Notes under the pieces: generated by a model | Told to the model about the DNA's origin: nothing | The model's input: only the letters and a program-made list of their open reading frames with translations | Databases searched by the model: none | In this document: positions 1 through 5,545 of the stretch, one piece after another | How the letters are laid out: every line of letters starts with the position of its first letter | Numbering within the stretch: the stretch's first letter is position 1 | Program-made: the position numbers and the translations under genes | Assembly (NCBI GenBank): GCA_900554225.1 | Contig: USGH01000091.1 | Span: forward strand, 1 to 9,331 | Length of the DNA stretch: 9,331 nucleotides | Direction: 5' to 3' | DNA from: an uncultured Eubacteriales bacterium | Lineage (GTDB): Bacteria > Bacillota > Clostridia > Oscillospirales > CAG-272

Positions 1-384
1 AAGATCGATCCCCAGCACCACATAGGCTACGACGAATACAAGAAGCGTGGCGAATAAGGATTCCCAGACCGTGATGACGACGACCTTCCACCCGTTTTTC
101 TTCAATACATCGAGGCGGAAAAATTCTCCGGTCGAGAACGCGATGAAGGCAAGGGCAATATCGGCAAGAAACGCCATGCCGTCGGTCACGGATTGCGGGA
201 TCAGCTTCAGGCAGTACGGTCCAAGCAAAATTCCGGTCAATATGTACGCAGTGACGTTCGGCAGCCGGAGCCGCTTGGTGATCCGCGTCGCCGCAAATCC
301 GCAGAACAGCATCAGCGCAACAGAGATGATGACCATCGCCACACCCGACGCAGACTGCAATTTTTCATAAATCCCACCAGGCAT
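1..384 (-). CDS. CPA2-type monovalent cation:proton antiporter, N-terminal part (cut by window edge)
   Basis: The reading frame starts at the ATG complementary to 382-384 and stays open for 128 codons to the window edge, so the C-terminal part is missing. A strong AGGAGG site lies 5-6 bases upstream of the ATG. Residues 15-31 form a first membrane segment. Residues 41-57 (LPNVTAYILTGILLGPY) match the conserved LP-x-x-x-x-Y-I-L-x-G-x-L-L-GP signature of KefB/GerN-like CPA2 exchangers. It is followed by a hydrophobic stretch (72-86) with an F-I-A-F-S-x-G motif, and by another membrane segment (101-124). Family members exchange Na+ or K+ for H+ across the cytoplasmic membrane. The ion specificity and the presence of a C-terminal TrkA-type regulatory domain cannot be judged from this fragment. 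It is transcribed away from the rest of the window from its own promoter, so it is not part of the neighbouring operon. The family call is firm and the subfamily is open. Confidence 0.88.
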   Translation of the reverse strand, partial: MPGGIYEKLQSASGVAMVIISVALMLFCGFAATRITKRLRLPNVTAYILTGILLGPYCLKLIPQSVTDGMAFLADIALAFIAFSTGEFFRLDVLKKNGWKVVVITVWESLFATLLVFVVAYVVLGIDL

Positions 385-469
385 ACGTTCCTCCTCGATA
401 TAGGGGGGACGGTTTTCGAAAAGGATATGCAAAAAATCCCCGTGCCATGCCGTCCCGTTAGATTTTTTA

Positions 470-498
470 ATGATAACGCAAAGGCGGAGAAAAGTCAA
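470..498 (-). promoter_or_regulatory. Sigma-A promoter of the antiporter gene
   Basis: On the minus strand TTGACT (498-493) and TATCAT (475-470) are separated by exactly 17 bases; each differs from consensus at one position. Transcription would start near 463, leaving a leader of about 79 bases before the ATG. I saw no riboswitch-like fold in that leader by eye. Confidence 0.75.
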
Positions 499-514
499 GG
501 GATTCGACGGCGGA

Positions 515-541
515 TTTACACTTTTGTAAAATGTATGTAAA
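515..541. repeat. TTTACA-N4-TGTAAA inverted repeat plus a third TGTAAA; candidate operator
   Basis: TTTACA (515-520) and TGTAAA (525-530) form an inverted repeat around CTTT, and a third TGTAAA lies at 536-541. The inverted repeat sits at about -52 to -67 relative to the predicted antiporter start, just upstream of its -35 box, where an activator site would fit. The 14 bases from 536 to 549 recur exactly at 7033-7046. That this is a protein-binding site is inference only. Confidence 0.35.
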
Positions 542-550
542 GATTCTGTC

Positions 551-700
551 ATGAGTGGCACGCGCGCATACGTGTTTTGCGCTTTCTCGATTCGGAAAGA
601 AACGGCGGTTCTAAGCAGCGAAGAAGTGGAGCGGCAGGTATATTATAAAGGAAGAAAACCGGCTCTCGAAATCCTTGGGGAAATCGGGAGCTATAACTGA
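551..700 (+). CDS. Doubtful small ORF, 49 codons
   Basis: An ATG at 551 opens a frame that ends with TGA at 698-700. The product would be a mixed, partly basic peptide beginning MSGTRAYVFCAFSIRKE, with no signal peptide, membrane segment or motif that I recognise. There is no good ribosome site (only AAAG about 9 bases upstream) and no clear promoter before it. Open frames of this length arise easily by chance, so it may be noncoding DNA or the remnant of a gene. It is listed because nothing else explains this stretch. Confidence 0.18.
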   Translation: MSGTRAYVFCAFSIRKETAVLSSEEVERQVYYKGRKPALEILGEIGSYN

Positions 701-722
701 TTCGATAAATATCAAAACGCTA

Positions 723-751
723 TTGACAAACACCGCTATGTGTGTTATAAT
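723..751 (+). promoter_or_regulatory. Near-perfect extended -10 sigma-A promoter
   Basis: TTGACA (723-728) and TATAAT (746-751) are both full consensus with a 17-base spacer, and TGT directly before the -10 box (743-745) adds the extended -10 element. Transcription should start near 758. It would drive the cysteine-cluster gene and, since no terminator is visible before 3896, possibly all four genes to 3890. A promoter this close to consensus suggests strong expression or control by a repressor. Confidence 0.9.
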
Positions 752-771
752 CTGATTAGAAGGATTTCTAA

Positions 772-1197
772 GTGAATTCATATAGAAACATCATCTTGCT
801 AAAACGGTACCGATGGCGTGATGATTCTGTAAGAGAAGCCTTGGGGAGGAGATTTTCTATGTTATCGAGCGAAATGCTGGCAATTTATGAAAAGATCCCG
901 CGCTCAAAATGTAAGCCAGGGTGCTGCAAGTGCTGTACGAACGTCATTCAGTTTTCGCCCAGTGAGCTTGTCCATATGGGCTCTTACGCCAATGACGGCT
1001 GTTGTTCCCACTGCGTAGACGGCAAATGCGCTATCTATGAGAATAGACCGTTTATCTGCCGTATCTACGGAACAAGCGAGCTGCTTGTATGTGAGGACTG
1101 CAAGCCGGAGAGATATTTGACGGCGGAGGAAACCACGGAACTGGTGCATATCTACCGTGAACTGTGGAAAGCGGAAGAGAACACGGTAAAAGACTGA
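772..1197 (+). CDS. YkgJ-family cysteine-cluster protein (putative Fe-S or zinc protein)
   Basis: This 141-residue protein has the hallmark of the YkgJ/UPF0153 family: C47-x3-C51-x2-C54-C55 (KCKPGCCKCC), then C86 and C96 in a GKCAIYENRPFICR segment. Further cysteines lie at 77, 78, 81, 107 and 110, which makes 12 in all. Family members are thought to bind a metal, probably an Fe-S cluster or zinc, but no reaction is established. A stop codon lies directly before the GTG at 772, so this is the longest possible form, with AGAAGGA at 758-764 as ribosome site. That site would sit at the very 5' end of the mRNA. The in-frame ATG at 859 (residue 30) has a stronger site and would give a 112-residue form. 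I keep 772 because residues 8-42 read as a plausible helical lead-in. Codon use (AGA, TTG, CTA, CGA) looks more AT-rich than in the downstream genes, which may mean separate acquisition. Confidence 0.82.
   Translation: MNSYRNIILLKRYRWRDDSVREALGRRFSMLSSEMLAIYEKIPRSKCKPGCCKCCTNVIQFSPSELVHMGSYANDGCCSHCVDGKCAIYENRPFICRIYGTSELLVCEDCKPERYLTAEETTELVHIYRELWKAEENTVKD
845..851 (+). promoter_or_regulatory. Strong ribosome site before the alternative ATG at 859
   Basis: GGAGGAG lies 7 bases before an in-frame ATG at 859-861. It is better than the AAGGA before the GTG at 772. With transcription starting near 758, using 859 would give an ordinary leader of about 100 bases. The true start of the cysteine-cluster gene therefore remains open between these two. 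Confidence 0.45.
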
Positions 1198-1246
1198 ATT
1201 TTGGCAAAACAAACGTATGCTTCATCAAATCACAAGGAGATACATC

Positions 1247-1750
1247 ATGGAGAAAAAACACTACACCGGCGCGGAGACGATCCAGGCACTGACGTCGATC
1301 ATTCAAGAGATGCAGGCGCGCGCGCAGGCGGAGGAATACGGCACACGGGATATGCGCGCGTTCGCGGACGGGATCTGCACCTGGTTCCTCCGCATGGGAC
1401 TGATCCGCGGCGCATCGAAGGATGAGGCGGAAATCCTCTCGCTCATGGAGAGACGGATGGCGCAGCAGCTGTCCCCACGGCCGGAGATCCTCGCGGCGTA
1501 TCGGGCATATACAGGCGAAGCGCACGGGATGCTCACCGTATACCTCTACGCGATGGCGACGATGATGGCACAGGGATACTGGCGGGATGCCGACACGCTT
1601 GCCGCCATGGACAAGGACGCGGATCCTGTCGGAGCGTTCCGGCAGTCGGTGAAGGTGGCGCTTTTACGGGACGGACTGACACGCTGGCAGAACTGGTGGC
1701 GGGAAAACGGGATCCCGGCGTTCGTCTGGGAGGTGGAGCACGATGGCTGA
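1247..1750 (+). CDS. Unrecognised 167-residue cytoplasmic protein, coupled to the ArsR-DUF2087 gene
   Basis: I do not recognise this protein. It starts at the ATG at 1247, which has AAGGAG nine bases upstream; the in-frame ATG at 1217 lacks such a site. It has no signal peptide or evident membrane anchor. The sequence looks helical and charged (QEMQARAQAEEYGTRDMR near residues 20-37). A more hydrophobic patch of Met, Tyr and Ala sits around residues 96-112. The C-terminal third is rich in tryptophan and includes RWQNWWRENG. It begins 49 bases after the cysteine-cluster gene, and its last 8 bases overlap the start of the ArsR-type regulator, so the two are probably translationally coupled. With a regulator and a sigma factor downstream it could be a sensor, partner or target of that control unit, but this is guesswork from position. 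Codon use is GC-rich, unlike the gene before it. Confidence 0.82.
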   Translation: MEKKHYTGAETIQALTSIIQEMQARAQAEEYGTRDMRAFADGICTWFLRMGLIRGASKDEAEILSLMERRMAQQLSPRPEILAAYRAYTGEAHGMLTVYLYAMATMMAQGYWRDADTLAAMDKDADPVGAFRQSVKVALLRDGLTRWQNWWRENGIPAFVWEVEHDG

Positions 1751-2327
1751 AAATCAGGCGCATACAGCGGAAAGCACGGCGGCGCTGTCCCCAATCGAAA
1801 GAGTGACGATTCTCAAAACCGTGGCAGATGAAACGCGCCTTGCCATTCTTGCACTGCTGGCAGAGGAGGATTCCTACGTAGAGCGCATCGCGGCAGGACT
1901 GTCCCTGACCCCGGCGACGGTTTGCTACCATCTCAAGAAGCTGGAATCCGTCGGCCTGGTCTCGTCCCACCGGACCCAGTTTTACCAAATCTACACGCTG
2001 AACCACACCCTGCTCGATCTGCCGCTTGGCGCATTTCTGTCAAAGCCGCAGCCGGACGCGGACAAGCTCTATCGGGACAAGGTATGGCAATCGTTTTTCG
2101 TGGGCGGCAGACTGACCCGGATCCCCGCACAGCTGAAAAAGCGGGAGATCGTGCTGTCCCGGATCGCGCAGGAATTTGCGGAAAACCGGTTGTACACGGA
2201 GTCAGAGGTCAACGAGATCCTCACCCGGTATCACGAGGACTACTGCACCCTGCGCCGGGAGATGATCGCCTGCGGCTTTCTCAAAAGAGATCACGAAACG
2301 TACACGGCGGTTGGGCGCGCGGAATGA
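1743..2327 (+). CDS. ArsR-type winged-helix regulator with C-terminal DUF2087 domain
   Basis: The 194-residue protein has two domains. Residues 18-88 are an ArsR-like winged helix: ILKTVADETRLAILALL is the usual first-helix signature, TPATVCYHLKKLESVGLV (56-73) is the recognition helix and turn, and a short wing follows. Residues 116-188 match the DUF2087 pattern: F-x-x-GRL-x-x-IP-x-x-x-KKR, then Y-x-E-x-EVN-x-IL, then D-x-x-TLRR and a final RD. DUF2087 is common at the C-terminus of Firmicutes regulators and its ligand is not known. The cysteines at 61, 168 and 177 do not form a classical ArsR metal site. The start overlaps the previous gene by 8 bases, and the sigma-factor gene follows after 78 bases without a visible terminator. 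It could control this operon or act with the sigma factor; both are inferences. Confidence 0.88.
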   Translation: MAENQAHTAESTAALSPIERVTILKTVADETRLAILALLAEEDSYVERIAAGLSLTPATVCYHLKKLESVGLVSSHRTQFYQIYTLNHTLLDLPLGAFLSKPQPDADKLYRDKVWQSFFVGGRLTRIPAQLKKREIVLSRIAQEFAENRLYTESEVNEILTRYHEDYCTLRREMIACGFLKRDHETYTAVGRAE

Positions 2328-2405
2328 AATTTTGCAAAAAAACCGGAATTTTCCTGTCAGCGGATCCCGTTTTGAGGCACTATATGGGCGAAAGGAGGCG
2401 AGGAT

Positions 2406-3890
2406 ATGCAAATACCGGATGGCGCGGCGGGGAGCGGGGCGCAGATGGAGACACTTTTCTACTTCTGTCTGCGCAAAACGAGCAGCGCGGATGAAGCGGC
2501 GGAGCTGTCGCAGGACATCGCGTTGGCCGCTCTGGACGCGCTCCATCGGGGGGCAAAAATCGATCATATGCCGGGGTGGTTCTGGCAGATCGCGCGGAAT
2601 CGCTACGCACGTTGGGCAGAACGACGGCACAAGATCAGGGACACCGCGGCGGAATCCGACATCACGGCATATGAGATTGCGGAATCCGACGGCGACCTGT
2701 CCGACGCCATGGTGCGCGCGGAGGAGCTGTCGATCCTGCGGCGGGAGCTGGCGTTTGTGCGGCACGAATACCGGGAAATCCTGGTCGCGTACTATCTCGA
2801 AAACCGCCCGATCCGGGATATTGCATCCTCGCTTTCCTTATCTGTAAACGCCGTGCAGCAGAGATTGTCTCGCGCGCGGAAAACCGTAAAGGAAGGTATG
2901 GATATGGCAAGAGAATTTGGGGTACGCAGCTATCAGCCGGAGAATGTAGCCTTCACCACGAACGGCAGAGATGGCAAAAACGGACAGCCGTGGACGATCC
3001 TGACCCATCTGCTCTACAAGAACATCTTTTTGGAGCTGTCCGGCAATCCGGAAACAGCGGAGGAGGTGTCCATTGCCCTCGGCATCGCATTGCCGTACAT
3101 GGAGGATGAGCTTGCGTTTCTCGTGCGGGAGCAGCTTGTCAAAAAGGTCGGCAACCGGTACGAGACGGATTTTCCCATCGTGAGCCGAGAGGAGCAGCGC
3201 GCGGTGCATGAGAAAAGCTTGGCGGTCGCGGGTCCGCTGACGGATACGCTCTGCGCCATTGTGGACACCTATGCGGCAAACGGCGGCGCGAAGGCGCGCT
3301 TTGCCGAGATCGGCTATGAAAACGCGAAGTGGGCGCTGCTTATGCGGGTTTTTGATAAACTCGAATGTGCGGAATACGCGAAAAGCCCAGACAGACCGGA
3401 CGACGGCGCGTGGACGGTCACCGGATACGAGACCATCGATTGGGTGGAACCGCATTTTGTCGGGCAGCACGGCGGATACGGGGAAACGGAGGCTGTCCCG
3501 TTCTGGCAGTACAAATTCCAGTGGCAGAATCTATGGAACAACACGCCGACGTTCCTCACCGAACTGGAAGCGCAGACTCTGTGGGACGCCGCCACCGGAC
3601 ACGCGGACAAATGCGACCCGGCGACGCTTGCGCGACTGATTTCCTATGGCTATTTCCGCCGCGATGGGGACAGGCTCACACCGCTGTTCGTGCGCCTGGA
3701 TCCGGACGCCGCGGAAACCTATGGGGCCGATGTCGCCGGAAAGCTGCACACGCTTGCGCAAAAGGCACGGGAGATGTTCCGGGAAAATCCGAAGCTCAAG
3801 CGCGGATACGTCCTCGAAGAAGCGATCGCGCGCGGCTGGCTCCGGTACGACGGGTCCCTGCCAAGCGTGGGGGCGTATCTGGTGGTATAA
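2406..3890 (+). CDS. ECF-like sigma-70 family factor with a C-terminal extension of about 330 residues
   Basis: Residues 17-76 look like sigma region 2: a helical segment with a QDIALAALDAL core, then PGWFWQIARNRYARWAERR for -10 recognition and core binding. Residues 107-163 are region 4, with YREILVAYYLENRPIRDIA followed by the helix-turn-helix LSVNAVQQRLSRARKTVKEG. There is no region 3, as in ECF factors, which usually end near 180 residues. This one runs to 494. Within the extension, residues 200-256 look like a winged helix (NPETAEEVSIALGIALPYMEDELAFLVREQL, then a basic wing). The rest is an aromatic-rich domain I do not recognise. The start has AAAGGAGG at 2391-2398, 7 bases upstream; a second ATG at 2445 would also keep region 2. 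No anti-sigma factor is recognisable beside it, so the extension may act as a built-in sensor or brake, as known for other ECF groups with C-terminal domains. Its target promoters cannot be read from this window. Confidence 0.85.
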   Translation: MQIPDGAAGSGAQMETLFYFCLRKTSSADEAAELSQDIALAALDALHRGAKIDHMPGWFWQIARNRYARWAERRHKIRDTAAESDITAYEIAESDGDLSDAMVRAEELSILRRELAFVRHEYREILVAYYLENRPIRDIASSLSLSVNAVQQRLSRARKTVKEGMDMAREFGVRSYQPENVAFTTNGRDGKNGQPWTILTHLLYKNIFLELSGNPETAEEVSIALGIALPYMEDELAFLVREQLVKKVGNRYETDFPIVSREEQRAVHEKSLAVAGPLTDTLCAIVDTYAANGGAKARFAEIGYENAKWALLMRVFDKLECAEYAKSPDRPDDGAWTVTGYETIDWVEPHFVGQHGGYGETEAVPFWQYKFQWQNLWNNTPTFLTELEAQTLWDAATGHADKCDPATLARLISYGYFRRDGDRLTPLFVRLDPDAAETYGADVAGKLHTLAQKAREMFRENPKLKRGYVLEEAIARGWLRYDGSLPSVGAYLVV

Positions 3891-3895
3891 ACAAC

Positions 3896-3927
3896 AAAAA
3901 GGAGGGGTTACGCGACCTCTCCTTTTT
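3896..3927. terminator. Bidirectional intrinsic terminator between convergent units
   Basis: A 12-base left arm (3896-3907, five A then GGAGGGG) pairs with 3916-3927 (CCTCTCC then five T) around an 8-base loop, with a single G-T wobble. The A-run and T-run make it usable on both strands. It lies 5 bases after the sigma-factor gene and 65 bases beyond the stop of the convergent binding-protein gene, so it can end both transcripts. Confidence 0.85.
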
Positions 3928-3992
3928 CCGTTGGCAATATATCCGCGATTTCCTTGGGACGCGCCGTAAAACAGTCTGGGGCAGCGTGTCCT

Positions 3993-5495
3993 TCAGTTGT
4001 ACACCTTCATGAGCTTTTCGATTCTGTTGTTCCATACCTTTGTTTTGGACGCGACATCGGAGGCGAGACTGCCCGCCTTGTTGGTCAGGATGGCGTTCGC
4101 GAGTATGGTGTGCGGCCATTCGAGGGCGGTGGAATACGCGTACTCAAACGGCAGGACGGCGTGCTCCCGGATCAGCTCCAGCATGACGCTCGTTTCCGGG
4201 TCGCGGCTGTACCGTTCCTTCAGCGCGGTGTCGTAGTACGCCGGGACCACCAGCTTGTGACCGTAGTACGCCAGCGATTCGAGCACCTTTCCGGTCAGCG
4301 CAGGATCGTTTGTCGTGATCGGCACGTAGGTCATCTGCGTCGAGGTGGCGATCAGGGTCCGGTAATTTGCCTGCTCGTCATCCAGCTTCGGGAACGGCAG
4401 GATCGCGAAATCGTCCTCCATCTCCCGCAGCATGTCGGTACGGTCGAGATGGGAGAGGAGGAACGCGCTTCTTCCCTCGGCAAAGGACGCGGTCTGCTTG
4501 TCGGCATCGTAGCTTTCCGTGTTGATCGCGACAGAGGGATTGGCGGCAATGGCGGAGGCGAGCTTGTCCGCGGCGTAGGCGGCACGATCCGTCAGTCCGA
4601 CCACGTACGGTACGCCGTCGCCATCCAGCGCGATCATCGGCAGATCAAACGACGCCTGCACGGTCCAGAACGGCACGTTTGAGATCGTCAGTCCGACCGT
4701 ATCGACCACTGGATCGATCTTTCCGTCGCCGTTTACGTCGGTGGCAAACTGGTTCGCCAAGGAGAACAGCGCGTCAAAGGTCCAATCCCCGTCCCGCACC
4801 ATCTGGTACAGCGTGGCGGAATCGAGACCGGTGCCGGACGCGAGCAGATCGAGATTGGCGAACGAGACGGCAAACCGCTTGTACATCGAGATGTTCATGT
4901 CCCCGATCACGTTGATGAGCTTGCCCTGGATGTTCAGATCGTTCTGCATTTCCGTGATCCACCAGGGATTGTTCAGATTCACGTCGGACAATGTGTTGAT
5001 ATCGAGATAGTACTCCGGGGTCGCGTACATCTGCATGCAGGAGATCATCGCGCACACAATGTCGTATGTCCCCTCGTTCGCCAGCACGCTTGCCTTGACC
5101 AGCTCCCAGAACTTCTCCCGGTCCCCGCCGTCATACGCGCCCGGCTTGCTCACCACATCGAGCTTTACGTCCAACAGCTCCTCCACGGCGAGATTCCGGT
5201 TGTACACCGCGTCGTTCAGAAGCTCCCCGGTCAGCTCGTCGGCGAGAAATTCGTAGTTGCACTGATCGCTTGTGAGGATCGTGAACGTTTTGCCGCCGTT
5301 TTCCTCCTTGGTGATCTGGAACAGCGCCGCCTCCGGATCCTCTGTCTCTGTTTCGGTCTCGCCATCGCCCGCGCCATCGCCAGCTGTAGACGATACGGTA
5401 TCGGTGGTGTTCGCGGCGGCGCCGGATTCGCCCGTTTTTCCGCCGCATCCGGCAAGCAGGAGTGCGCAGAGCAGCAGTACAAAAATGCGTTTCAT
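3993..5495 (-). CDS. Extracellular solute-binding lipoprotein (ABC uptake type, probably carbohydrate)
   Basis: The 500-residue protein begins with a short basic n-region, a hydrophobic core and the lipobox L14-A15-G16-C17, so it should be lipid-anchored on the outer face of the membrane. A flexible acidic linker rich in G, D, E and T follows (about 18-56). The rest has the overall look of the large clostridial extracellular solute-binding proteins that serve ABC importers, often for sugars: FTILTSDQCNYEF near 71-83, a long N-lobe, and LNNPWWITEMQNDLNIQGKL at 174-193. An EF-hand-like calcium loop, D-x-N-x-D-G-x-I-D, sits at 253-261. The start has AAGGAT about 11 bases upstream. It follows the oxidoreductase gene by 50 bases and should share its transcript. 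No permease or ATPase gene is visible, so the transporter must be encoded elsewhere if there is one. The ligand is unknown. Confidence 0.85.
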   Translation of the reverse strand: MKRIFVLLLCALLLAGCGGKTGESGAAANTTDTVSSTAGDGAGDGETETETEDPEAALFQITKEENGGKTFTILTSDQCNYEFLADELTGELLNDAVYNRNLAVEELLDVKLDVVSKPGAYDGGDREKFWELVKASVLANEGTYDIVCAMISCMQMYATPEYYLDINTLSDVNLNNPWWITEMQNDLNIQGKLINVIGDMNISMYKRFAVSFANLDLLASGTGLDSATLYQMVRDGDWTFDALFSLANQFATDVNGDGKIDPVVDTVGLTISNVPFWTVQASFDLPMIALDGDGVPYVVGLTDRAAYAADKLASAIAANPSVAINTESYDADKQTASFAEGRSAFLLSHLDRTDMLREMEDDFAILPFPKLDDEQANYRTLIATSTQMTYVPITTNDPALTGKVLESLAYYGHKLVVPAYYDTALKERYSRDPETSVMLELIREHAVLPFEYAYSTALEWPHTILANAILTNKAGSLASDVASKTKVWNNRIEKLMKVYN

Positions 5496-5545
5496 CGGTA
5501 TTCTATCCTTTCTTAGCCAGTGTATCGGCTTATTGATTCATCGAT

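Larger units (their letters stand above)
385..771. other. Divergent intergenic region, 387 bases
   Basis: No convincing gene lies here. The left part (385-463) is the probable 5' untranslated leader of the antiporter gene and includes the short palindrome TTTTCGAAAA at 413-422. The middle holds the antiporter promoter and a TTTACA/TGTAAA inverted repeat. The right part holds a doubtful 49-codon ORF (551-700) and, at 723-751, the promoter of the plus-strand genes. The right half looks more AT-rich than most of the window. Confidence 0.7.

Noticed and set aside
193..540. Plus-strand open frames over 47-540
   Set aside because: They lie opposite the antiporter gene and its promoter; the minus-strand product has the recognisable membrane segments and CPA2 signature.
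1217..1247. Upstream ATG at 1217 for the unrecognised protein
   Set aside because: It has no ribosome site, while the ATG at 1247 has AAGGAG at suitable distance.
3940..3992. Imperfect GGAC-CGC/GCG-GTCC hairpin just after the binding-protein stop
   Set aside because: The stem has an internal mismatch, a long loop and no T-run; the bidirectional hairpin at 3896-3927 is far better.
3954..4682. A 242-codon plus-strand open frame opposite the solute-binding protein gene
   Set aside because: It is a shadow of the lipoprotein gene, whose signal peptide, lipobox and domain features are clear; it also has no domain of its own.
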